This document shows, one piece after another, positions 1 to 11,148 of a DNA stretch of 40,808 bases. Location: the NCBI GenBank assembly GCA_003049485.1, contig PYST01000348.1:1-40808 (forward strand). Reading direction: 5' to 3'. Below the pieces are notes generated by a model. It made no database searches. It was not told the DNA's origin and saw only the letters and a program-made list of their open reading frames with translations. The translations under genes and the position numbers were made by a program. Source of the DNA: Ophioceras dolichostomum (Eukaryota; Ascomycota; Sordariomycetes; Magnaporthales; Ophioceraceae). Every line of letters begins with the position of its first letter. The first letter of the stretch is position 1.

Positions 1-2483
1 GCATGACCGTGTTCGCCTCTTGTTTGCTCTGGCTACTAGCACTACTTCGATTACGTTGGAGCTGGCCATGACAGGGCGTTCAATGAGAGACAGAGTAGCC
101 CCGAAGGCGAGTGTTTCCTATCAGAAATGGGTATACACCTGTCACTCTAGGGCGTGCGGTTAGAGGGCAGTATCCGAATACGCAGATGCTGACATGCTGA
201 CATGGTCCCTGTATCCCAGCACTTCCCGGATCCGGTGTGGCCGTGTGGGCATCATTCATCGGAGGCGTAAGCCAAGGGATGATAACATGGGACAGGGCTA
301 ATGACAAAGTTGCTTGTTTGGGCGAAGTGTGGGTTATCTGTCGGTGCAAGCACTAGCTGCCGCGTGTTCGACAAGCGTTTCTTAGAAAATTCTAAAAAAG
401 ATGAAAGTATGTAAGCCTGAAGGTCCGGTGGTGTCTGTATGTATTTTTTGGCGCCTCTCCGTCGACTGACGATGTCATACGGAATAATCTGGATCTAGAG
501 ACATTGTGTCCGTACGGCACACCAACAATCCTCTCTCGCCTCTGAGAACAGAAAAAGAAGGAGGGAAAAATAAGCAAGAATCCCGGTCCTTGCTGGTCCC
601 CGCCTCCGCAGCTCTAGAAGTTCGGGCGTCTGGACGCTCGTCTTCCCCTGAATCCTGTGTCGTGATCTGGTTTGTTTCACAGAGAGATTCGAGTCCTGAT
701 TCGACAGCTCATCGCTCCTGTGCCTGCGTGTGTGGAGACCTCGAAAGACCCTAAGCGGAGGCTCGGTGTGGGGGAAGATTGACGATGGGTGATGGTACTG
801 CAGATCTCATGTGGAGGCGGGTGATGGCCCCATGGATCTGGGCCTGGAGCCAGGTCGTCTCCCATGGTTGGGCGTCTGCTTATTATTCTCACCGCATCTG
901 CATAATTACAGGCTAGGCTATATCAGCCGCAGGTTCGGGCTTGCTACCTTAGCATCTTTTTACCATTAGTTTGCTCAGTCTGCTTGCAAGTGAATGTGTG
1001 CTCAGTCCCCTGCAATCAGCCCGCAGCAATTTGGCTTGCTAAGACCTCTCCCACTCGCCACAAGCGGAAGGCCGCTGGTGTTCACCGGCTGAGTGGGAGT
1101 CGGTCTAGTGGGAGGGTTTTTCCGTAGCGCCATGCGGGAGTAAACTCAGTGCAGTCGGCCCAAGTAATGGTGCCCAGGTCACAATACGATGGACAAGATC
1201 GACGCAACACGATCGCCGCACGCCCTTTCTTGGCTTTCGGTGTCCGGAAGTCGAGGGCGTCAGCAGGATTACGATTATGAGGCGTCCACTATCACCATCG
1301 ACTTCCCCCGTCTTGGTATCGCTTGGATTGTCTGCCAGGCAAGGCGCAAATGCCTGCGACGCTTCCGGATGGCTGTGTTGGCCAACTGTCAACCACGGCC
1401 CGTGCCCCAGCCCGAGCTTGTCTCCTGTTGTGCCGATGCTGTCTTGCTACTTCGTTTCTCCCTTTCTCCACCCGCTGTCTGTTCCATCTCACCTAGACTG
1501 GCGATTGTCACAGAAAAACGGAGGAGAGGGGGGTATTCCAGGGATTCTCGTTCTGTGATCGGCCTTGGCACTTTTCCAGATACCAAACCGGTTTGGACTT
1601 GTTGTGGCGCAGCTGTTACGGCAGCTTTCAATTCGATACCAGAGGGCCTTTTAGTTGGACTCAGGAATTGGAATACCCTTTCGCACACCTGAGTCAGCAT
1701 ACCAGGTCCAGCTTCTCAGATCAAATGCTCTGGCAAGGTAGGTGCCCTTGCTTCATTGCACCTTCAGCGATCTCCCGTCCTCAGCTGGGACCAGGCCGGT
1801 CCGAAACAGTAGTCCTTCTTGAGTTCTCCTCCCGCTAAATGCAAATAAGGTTTCAGGCTGGGCCACCAATCGGTGCTCGCCCTGTTATCGGCACACCAAA
1901 TGGAACATCAAATTAACACTGGCAGTTGCTGGGCAATGAACGACATATTTTGTGTTTGCGCTTTTTTAGTGGCACGTTAACTTCTGCATTACCGTCTACA
2001 CCGAGAGATAGCCCCCACGCCCTTGTGGTCATCTATGCCCATCAATGCTCTAGAGGCCATGTCAGCCTCATGATGAATCTTTCTTCTGAAGACCTAGGCA
2101 TGACGTGTGGCGAGAAGGTCAGACGGTCCTTTCCCGAGAATCTGACGTGGCAAAGAGTCGGTTTGTGTCGTTCGCTATCGTCGATATCGATGGCCGAAGG
2201 CTGTCGTCGTCGGCTCGGCGACTTGACCCCGCGAACCAGGTTGCGCGACATTGAGTGTGCGGGATCCTGGATAGCTATATTGGGAGCTCCTCAGCAGTCA
2301 CTTAGAGATGTGTTTGTATATTGGAGGTGCTCAGCACCACGCGAGCGGCTCGTCGATTTTGTCGATATTCTCAAATTGTCGAGACTGAATCTCATCCTTC
2401 CTCCCCAACCTTCCCTTCCTTGACCTGCCCCCCATAACAGTCCACTCTTTCCGGTTAACATCTATTCGGCGCCCTTCGGCACC
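1..2483. other. Left intergenic tract, no supported gene
   Basis: I see no convincing gene here. Open frames of up to about 167 codons occur (for example 1189-1692), but their translations are compositionally random, show no known motif and overlap equally long frames on the other strand. A perfect 14-bp palindrome lies at 1583-1596. The right part probably holds the promoter and leader of the FSH hydrolase starting at 2484. Confidence 0.6.
1583..1596. repeat. Perfect 14-bp palindrome
   Basis: The sequence CCAAACCGGTTTGG is identical to its own reverse complement. It lies about 0.9 kb upstream of the FSH hydrolase start. A dimeric DNA-binding protein could use such a site, but nothing here shows that one does. 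Confidence 0.5.
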
Positions 2484-3664
2484 ATGAGATTCCTTTGTCT
2501 TCCCGGCGCGTATGGAAGCGCAGATGTAAGTAGCCCTCCGTATTCCCCAGCCACTTGTTCCGGCTTCATGCCGTATTAACCAAACCGGCAAAACAGAAGT
2601 TTCAAGTTCAACTAGGTGAGAGTCCATATCTCCAGCTCCCAGCCCGGCAGTAATTTTGATCGCCACGAACCATCGCCCACCATACAGTATGCGTCCGTTA
2701 AGGATGTCAGGTACCTGCCAACCAGACACTGACAGCTGCCCCTCTGATGCCATGGCTCTGAGAGCAGCTCCTATACTGAAGGAACTTACCGATGATGGCA
2801 CCGCGACCTTCTACTTCACACACGGCCCCTGTGAAGTTGAGCCACCAGAAGGATTCGAGGAGTTTTTCGGAGAGCCACCATACTACCGCTTCATCGAGCC
2901 GGACGACACATCGTCCAACATGCAAGACAACGATGTGCTCGCCCGCATCCGCGATTTCCCAAGGGCAGAGCTTCCCGAAGACACGATGCGGCAGCTGATG
3001 AGTGTCGGCGTGGCCACCGCTCACAAGAGCACCAACCGGGCCATCCGCTACCTGTCCGAAGTCATCGCCCGGCGCGGGCCCTTTGACGGCATCATCGGAT
3101 ATTCCGAAGGTGCGACCGTGGCGTCGACGTTCCTCCTCCATGAGCAACGCCGCCAGAAGGCTGGAGCCCCTCAGACGCTCAAGTACGGCATGTTCTTCGC
3201 CGGCTGGCCCCCGGTCGATCCCAAAACGCACGGCCTCATACTTTCGGACGAAACCGAAGAGAGGATTGAGACAAGGACGTTGCATGTCGGTAAGTACAAA
3301 ACCTTAACTCCACACCACCTTGCTCGTATTCGTACTGGCCTCGTATTTGTAATTTCACGCCTCACTTTACCGCCTCAGTGCTGTATCACTCTAATCATCC
3401 AATCTCCTATCATGTCCATATCCCTCCATCTGTTCACCGACTCTGGTTTCTAACCATCACCACTATCAACCAGTTGGCTCCTTGGACCCCTATATCGACG
3501 GCTCCATGGCCCTCTACAACGTCTGTGATCCAGATACTGCGTACCTATTCGATCACGCCAAAGGTCACACCCTGCCCCGTGACAAGGGCACTATCAAGGA
3601 GCTTGCAGATGTTGTTCGCGATGCCATTGCCGACATGAAGGAGGAAGGTCTGCTCGAAGAGTAG
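2484..3664 (+). CDS. Serine hydrolase, FSH family (alpha/beta hydrolase)
   Basis: The model has four exons (2484-2525, 2597-2615, 2768-3289, 3474-3664) giving 257 residues. The start MRFLCLPGAYGSAD is the usual first beta strand of FSH1-like alpha/beta hydrolases. The 19-nt second exon encodes KFQVQL and restores continuity with APILKEL. The nucleophile elbow GYSEG places the catalytic serine at about residue 133. The probable acid is Asp199 (SLDPY) and the histidine is His226 in GHTLPR, so the triad looks complete. No signal peptide or membrane segment is visible, so the protein is probably cytosolic. The family acts as small esterases or thioesterases; relatives release polyketide chains or act beside oxidoreductases in fungal metabolite clusters. 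The substrate cannot be told. An ABC exporter follows 1.3 kb downstream on the same strand, but no synthase accompanies it. Confidence 0.9.
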
Positions 3665-4940
3665 GAGATACTAGTAGTAGCTGCTTGATCAGTCTATTTT
3701 CCCTAGCGTGTTCTTTGTCGCTGTATACATGTTGAGAGCCCGGAGCTCACTCGTTCTGCATTTGGAAGTTTTCGACGGAGTTTCTGGTAGAGCTTGATAG
3801 AAATTGATAGGTTCCTTGACCAACGCATCATGTTTGGCCCGTGGAATCACCAGTACTATCGTACCCACCGATCCCTGAGCTGAGCTACTCAGTCCGCCAC
3901 CAGAGCAGACGAGACAAGACCCTTTGTGAATACTGCCTCAGATAATCCCGCCAAACATTAACTGGACCCACCACCACAAACACACCATGGGGCTGGGACA
4001 CCAAGTGCGACTGGACCAAGGGTCCATGCCGGAATGCTTGTCCTTGCTGACACCGGCACAGGAGCTACGTAAGTCAGGGATGACCGAACACCGAAACTAA
4101 GGCCCTTCGTCCTGCAGGTCGCGCCGCTCAGGCCATACCGACACCGGTGGGACGCCTAACACTTGTCCTGCGATCCACGTCGACCTGCATGCAGGTGAGA
4201 AAGAAAGGCGGCCCGCGCGAGGCCTCACATACAACGAAATCTCTCTCCTGAATTCCCTGCTACCATGCTGCTGCAGCAATCTGCGGCCACCACCTGCGGC
4301 CACCACCTGCAGCGACGATTGCGAAAAGGGGTGACGTTTCTGCGTTGACGACGTGTTGACGAACGCGGAAACTTTGCTCTACTCTCGGCTCGCAGAGATC
4401 TGAAGTGCGAAAAAGACATACGCACGAACAGCAGGCGCGTCGTACTGCCGCTACTACTTTCTTCGGTCGAGGAGGTTTTGTCCGGAGTTGGGGATCGAAA
4501 TTTTCGTCATCGTGCCAGATTCGCTCTCCTCCTCGTCGTTTCTCCGCCGCCGTCGCCGCCTCTTGGGGGCAGTTTTCCCCCACCACTTGGAACCAGCAGG
4601 GAAACAATACCTCGATCGTCTCTCGTATTACTCCTTCGTTCTGCCCCATGAAGCAAACAGCAAGCCATTCTCGTCGTCTTGTTACGTTAGGACACCAGAG
4701 ACCTGCCTCTCTTGATTCACGGTGTGGACAGTGATCAGGGGGAGAATACGACCAAGGAGGCAATACCACAGAGGGGGGAAACATCCACTGGACAACACCT
4801 ACTACCTTCCTGCCCACCCACCCTTCCCATTCCTACCAACGTACTGCCACTCATGGTCTGCTAGTGCATGTTCTGCTGCCGATTGCCCCCGAGGTCCGGC
4901 CATCCCTCAGTCACCCACCTCCCCCGAATAGCCAAGCATC
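3665..4940. other. Intergenic tract between FSH hydrolase and ABC transporter
   Basis: No supported gene. It should contain the 3' end of the hydrolase transcript and the promoter and leader of the transporter. A 13-bp unit (CTGCGGCCACCAC) is tandemly repeated near 4281-4306. Frames of 60-185 codons on either strand have no recognisable content. Confidence 0.5.
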
Positions 4941-7900
4941 ATGCCGTCTACCGCTCCGGCTCCGACGGCTCCGGCTCCGGCTCCGGTACCAGTTCCGGCT
5001 GTAGCTACCACGGAGGAGCCGGTGCCTGTCTGGAAGAGGTACATCACACTCAGCCCGACACATCTGGCTGCCATCAAGAACTTCATAGTACGTCTACATC
5101 CTAATACATCTGCATCTCTGCTTACAACAGGTCCATCCCCACATACACGGGATGTCACCCATCACTGACAGATTCACGCACACCATAATAGAGGATATTA
5201 TCATATGGCACCATCGTCGACAAGATCGTCCTCGGTGTCTCGTCCGTTGGAGCCATAGCCACGGGGCTAACCATGCCACTGATGGTCATCGTCTTTGGTG
5301 AGTGATGCCACTGCAGCATGAGTATCCAGCGAACTAACTGATCAACCATAAAGTCGATGCTGACTGACTGACGTTGAAACATCATCAGCGAGACTTATAG
5401 GGATATTCACCGAATTCTACAAGCAAGGATCCACGCAGACTGGCGATGAATTCAGTAGATCAGTCAACTCATGCGTGTAAGGAACCCCCCATCAAACCTT
5501 TGGGCTACTATGCTATCATGCTCGCTCCTTGTCGTTGCGCCCTCGTTTGACCCCCGAGATGATGGCGACAAGGCTGGTGACTAGCAACACAACTAACCAG
5601 CCGTCACCACGATTGCAGATTCTACATGATCTACCTCTTCATAGCCCGGCTATTCTTCTCCTACATCTCCAACGTAAGTTCCATCTCTCCCCGTCCCTCC
5701 TGCCAACCACCCACCCCGTCCCTCGATGCCACCCACCAACCCACCTACGCACACACACACTAACTAACATCCCCCCCCCCAGCTCGGCTACCGCACCTTC
5801 TCCCTCCGCATCTCAGCCACCATCAGAACAACCTACCTCCACGCCCTCTTCTCCCTTCCCATCTCCGTCATCGACGCCATCCCCGCCGGACAGACGGCCG
5901 CCATCATAACCGTCACCGCGAACCTGCTGCAGACGGGCATCTCCGAGAAGCTAGGCGGCCTCTTCGCCTCCACGTCCGTGGTTGTCTCCGCCGTAGTGAT
6001 CGCCTTCGTCTTCAACGGGCTGCTCACGCTCGTCACCGTCTCGGGGCTCGTGTTCATCGGCGTCGTGTACGCCGTGTTCACGCCTCTGATAGGCAAGAAG
6101 TTCGTCGCGGTCCACGATGCGGAGGTCAGGGCCGCCGGCGTCGCGTCGGAGACGCTCGCGAGCATGAGGATGGTGGCGGCGTGTGGGGCCGAGGAGAAGA
6201 TGAGTAGGAGGTATGCGGTTTATGTTGACGAGGCGTGGAGGAAGGGTGTTGCGATGGCTTGGTTAGCTGGGTCGCAGCAGGCTTTGGGTAAGTTCCTGTC
6301 GTTCCTGTTTCCTCCCGACACACGGATGGTTTTCTTTGGATGATGTGGGCATGTGCTAACAGAACCTCCCTATCCCCGCGATAGTGTTCTTTGGAGTGTA
6401 CGCGACGTTCGCGCTGGCCTTCTGGTTCGCCTTTAGGATGTACATGGTAGTCATCTTGACCACTCCGGAGTCCCTGATCGTGTATGTTCAGTGCTGCAAC
6501 CCCCTACCCTCCCTCCCCTCACCTAGGTACTCTTTTCCCTTCCTGCTTCCAAGCGGGAATGAGCGTCACAGCTGACATCACACCGAAAACCCACCCTCCG
6601 GCACCATTGATGCATCCAGCGTCCTCCTCTGCGTAATGATGATGGCATCCTCAATCGGCCAAATCACCGCACCGCTCGCGGCAGCGCAGCAAGCGGCCGA
6701 CGCCTGCGCCATCTTCCACACCATCATCGACGCGCCAAAGCCCGTCTACGGCACGGCCAAGGGCGCGTCCGAAGGCGTCCACGCAGACGGCGACATCGTC
6801 CTCGAGAATGTCAACTTCGCGTACCCGACCCGTCCGGACGTCAAAGTGCTCGACGGGCTGAGCGTGCGATTCCCAGCCGGGAAGGTCACCGCCATCGTGG
6901 GGCCGTCTGGAGCCGGGAAGAGCACCATCGTTGGCGTGCTGGAGAGGTGGTACGAGTTCAACGGGGATCCCGTTCTCAACGCTATCGTAGGTGCCTTGCC
7001 ATGCCATGTTCAGCCACACCAGTCAAACAGCCACACGCCGCCACCATCATCATGTCCCCTAACCCTTTCTCTGCTTCTACGAGCCCTCACCTAATTCCCG
7101 TAGTTTCCGGTGTGAAAAAAGAAGCTGTGTTAACTAACCGAGCTACCCTCTCCAAAACAGGTACTGTTCCTCCGCAACGGCCTCGTAACCGTCAGCGGCC
7201 GCCCTTTACCCGAGATCGACATCAAATGGTGGCGCAACCAGATCGGGCTCGTGCAGCAGGATAACGTGCTCTTCAACACGACCATTTACAAAAACGTTGA
7301 GTACGGTCTCGTCGGCACGCGGTGGGAGCACGAAGAGGATGAGAAGAAGGCAGCTCTGATCGAGGACGCGTGTCGAGATGCGTTTGCTGATGAGTTCATC
7401 TCTCGCTTGCCTGATGTAAGTTTGCTGTGCTGCCCTGCAAACGCATCGAACGATGTAGACTCTGCCCGTGATCATGCGGGACGGGGCTGGTGGCTATAGA
7501 GCACCCAGATATCTGGATTCTAACACCAACCCCTCAAAAATTAGGGCTACCACACACCCGTAGGCGAACAAGGCATCAAGCTCTCCGGCGGCCAGCGCCA
7601 GCGCCTCGCCATCGCGCGCGCCATCGTCAAGCAGCCGCGGATCCTGATCCTCGACGAGGCGACGTCGGCTATCGACGTGCGCAGCGAGCAGATCGTGCAG
7701 GCGGCGCTCGACCGCGCGTCCAGGGGCCGCACGACCATCGTCATCGCGCACCGGCTCGGCACCGTGCGGAAGGCGGACAGCATCGTGGTGCTCCGGAAGG
7801 GGAAGGTCGTGCAGCAGGGCACGCACCGCGAGCTTATGGCGGTTGAGGGCGGGCCTTACCATGTGCTGGCGTCGGCGCAGAATGTGGATATCGAGTCGTC

Positions 7901-10774
7901 GAATGCTTCTTCTTCTGGCGCTGTTGGTGGTGGTGCGGAGGTGACAGGTGATGATGGCGTCGGTGCAGCAGGAGCAGCTCGCAACCACCTTGTCGACGCT
8001 ACTACCACCGGAGATGCTGCAGCAGTGCACCAGCAGCAACAGCAGGTTGTGAGAGATGCCGATAGTGGGGACGGAAGGGTGTCGATAGCGCTGAGCGACG
8101 GCGATTCGTGGTACACTTGCACCACCGACTCGGATGACGAGGCCGTCGACGGCGAGCTCGGCAGTGGTCGCCGTAGTGGTCTTCACCTCCACTATGTCGG
8201 GGAACAACAACAACAACAACTGGAGCGGCAGAGGTCCACCCGGAGCCGGAGGAGAGATAGCCGGGACTTGCCACCGGTCCCGCCCGTCGACGACGGCGCC
8301 GCCAGGGGACCAGACAGCCCACTGTCTTTGTCTAGCGACGAGGAAGAGTCAAAGCTAGAGATGAGGGTGCTCGACAAGCAGAGCAGCTGGATCGGCGGGT
8401 ATGTGGAGTTGCTGGCGGAGCAGGGGTCGAGGTGGAAGATGTATGCTGTCGTTGTCGTCGGCGCTCTTGGTGCTGGAGGTTAGTAGCTGATGGCCCGTTT
8501 CTTCCCTTTTTTTCGCTCCTTCTTCCCTCCCACGTTTCCCTCCAATCGGCAGAAGAAGGCTTTGAAAGAGGTAACAGCATCTGACCTCACCCGAACAGCC
8601 AGCACGCCAGTCCAAGCCTACCTCTTCGCAACGCTCCTCTCCCTCTTCTCCTTCTGGGGCCCCGACCTCCTCCGCGTCGCCACCTTCTTCTGCCTCATGT
8701 TCGTCGCGCTCGCCGGCGGCGTGGGCCTGTCCCACCTCGTCCTGGGGTGGTCGACTGCGCGGCTGGGCTTCTCGATCACGCGTTTCTACCGCAAGGACTA
8801 CTTCCGTAGCATCATCTCCAAGCCCGCCTCGTTCTTCGACGACGAAATAGCCCACAACGTCGGCTCCCTCACCGCGCAGCTGGCCACGGACCCGACGCAG
8901 CTGCAGCAGCTGCTGGGCGCGAACATGGCGCTCGTGCTGGCGTCGCTCTTCAACGTCGTGGGCTGCGTCGTCGTCGGCCTCGCGTTCGGGTGGAAGCTGA
9001 CGCTCGTCGCGTTGGTCACCACTATGCCCGTCGTCGTGGCCGCCATGATATACCGCGTCCGCCACGAGGTGCTGCTAGAGGGCATGACCGCCCGCGTGTT
9101 CGCCGAGAGTGCCAAGTTCGCGGCTGAGAGCATAGCGGCCATCCGGACGGTGTCGAGCCTCACCATGGAGGACGGTATTGGACGGAGGTACGAGGAGCTT
9201 CTGAGGACGCATGTCAGGAAGGCGGGCCGGCGGGCGAGGTGGTCGCTTTTGTTGTTCTCGTTCAGTGACAGTGTGTCGTTTTTGTGCATGGCGTTTGTGC
9301 TGTGGTAAGTCCTACCAGTCGTCATTTCACGGCAGCTGAAGGCGACATCTTGCTAACCCTGCTTCGTGAAAGGTATGGCGGCCGGCTCCTCGCCAACCGC
9401 GAGTACACTCCATTCCAATACGGTATGCTTGAGATGACCTTGTTCGTTCTGGCGGCCCGTGTGAGAGAGATAAAAGCTGATGTCAAACCACTGGCAGTTG
9501 TTGTTTACATCGCCGTCATTCAGGTGGGTCCTTCCGGGGGGAAGCCCCGCCAAATACCTTCGTGTTTTCCGTCCTGTGGTCGGCATTGCGACCGAGTGCT
9601 TGATGACTGATGATTGGTGATTGATGACGAACACGGACTGACGCGTTTACTGTTATGGGAATAGGGAGCAATGAGCGCTGGCCAATGGTTGAGCTTCGGA
9701 CCTAGTAAGTCCTCCGCCAATACGATGTTTCAAAGGTGTCTGTACCTGACCAGTTTTCCTGCCTAACAAACAGACATCGCACACGCCACCGCCGCTGCCG
9801 ACCGTGTCCTCGACATGCGGGACACCGAGGACGACGAGGAGCCTGCAGGAGGGCATTTCCTACCCGGCGTCGGCGTCGCGGACACGCCATACAAGAACTC
9901 CGACGAGAAGGACGGCGTCGACATCGAGTTCAGGGACGTCTGGTTCAGCTACCCGACGCGGCCCGGACCGGTTCTGAAGGGGCTGGACATCAAGGTCGCT
10001 CGCGGCCAGTTCGCCGCCATCGTCGGGCCCTCCGGCTCGGGCAAGACGACAGTGATCTCGCTCCTGGAGCGGTTCTACTCGGCGTCGTCCGGGCAGGTCC
10101 TCCGCAACGGCCGCGACGTCACCACCCTGCCCCTGGCCGCCTACCGCAGCTCCATCTCGCTCGTTGCCCAGGAGCCGTACCTGTTCAGCGGGTCCGTGCG
10201 GGACAACGTCCTGCTCGGCGTGCCGGATTCGGCCGCATGCGACGCGCACGCCGCCGCCGCAGACATGGAGCGCGAGGAGCTCCTGCACGCCGCGATGCGC
10301 GACGCGGGCCTGCACGAGTTCGTGGCTTCGCTCCCGGAGGGGTGCGGGACGGAGGTCGGGCCAAGGGGGGTTGCGTTGTCGGGTGGGCAGAAGCAGCGCT
10401 TGTCGATCGCGAGGGCGCTGGTGAGGAAACCGGCGCTGTTGCTGCTCGACGAGGCGACGAGTAGTCTAGATAGCGAGACGGAGCAGGCAGTGCAGGCCAC
10501 GTTTGAGGAGAGCAGGAGCAGGGGCGGTAGGACGATGCTGGTCGTGGCGCATCGGCTGGCCACGGTGCAGAACGCCGATGTCATCTTTGTGATGGGCGAT
10601 GGGAGGGTCGTGGAGCAGGGCGATCATGCAGCGCTGATTGCGCAGAGAGGGGTTTATTTCCAGATGGTGAGTGGGTCCTTTTCTTCCCTGTTGTGCGTGT
10701 TGATGACGGTGAGAACTAACAAACCCACCCCCCTTTCTCCGCTCCAGTGCCAATCTCAAGCCTTGGATAGGTGA
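4941..10774 (+). CDS. Full-size ABC multidrug exporter (ABCB/MDR type)
   Basis: Fifteen exons give 1431 residues: 4941-5087, 5192-5297, 5389-5476, 5619-5673, 5783-6287, 6385-6481, 6620-6986, 7161-7415, 7545-8478, 8599-9304, 9373-9422, 9498-9523, 9665-9704, 9774-10666, 10748-10774. The order is TMD1-NBD1-TMD2-NBD2. NBD1 has Walker A GPSGAGKST (about 427), signature LSGGQRQRLAIARA (553), Walker B ILILDEATSAID (Asp577-Glu578) and H-loop AHRLGT. NBD2 has Walker A GPSGSGKTT (1210), signature LSGGQKQRLSIARA (1327), Walker B LLLLDEATSSLD (1351-1352) and H-loop AHRLAT. Both sites keep the catalytic Glu, so two competent ATPase sites are expected. The linker (about 640-850) is unusually long, acidic and Ser-rich, with two Gln runs. 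The N-terminus is an Ala-Pro repeat. The family exports hydrophobic drugs, toxins or peptides across the plasma membrane; the cargo here is unknown. The 26-nt exon 12 and the last short exon are the least certain parts. Confidence 0.93.
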
Positions 10775-11148
10775 TGATGAAAATGCCAGTGGAAAAAAAA
10801 TCGAGGGTTTCGCAGTTGCTTACTTGCATGCCTATCAATGCATATTCTATATACCAACCGCTCGTAGTATCGTTATGGCCTGGGAGATCTGTGTAAGCCA
10901 CATACTTTATCAGCCTCGTGCATTCCCCCCGCTACTGCCTCACCACCTATCCATCCAAATCCGCGCATGAGGGTATGCAGGGAAGGTCGGTAGCATTTAC
11001 CACCAGAGCGCCATCAGGCGCATCGAGGAATCGCAAGAGAATAAATAGCGCAAATGTATTCCATCCACCTCCCAAGATCTACCAAGTTGCCCAACAAATA
11101 CTTATGTACAAAACGAAAGTCTTCCGAACTTATCGCGTCCCTTCCTCC
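10775..11148. other. Convergent 3' region
   Basis: A spacer of 374 bp separates the stop codons of the ABC transporter (+) and the 990-residue protein (-). It probably holds both 3' untranslated regions. No gene is seen. Confidence 0.6.

Noticed and set aside
1189..1692. 167-codon plus-strand frame in the left tract
   Set aside because: No motif or domain-like pattern, competing frames of similar length on both strands, and no plausible splice partners.
1926..2423. 165-codon frame just before the FSH hydrolase
   Set aside because: Opens with a non-ATG codon, random composition, lies in the expected promoter and leader of the next gene.
4260..4817. 185-codon minus-strand frame upstream of the ABC transporter
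   Set aside because: Rich in Arg, Trp and Cys as expected from antisense of C/T-rich leader DNA; no known motif.
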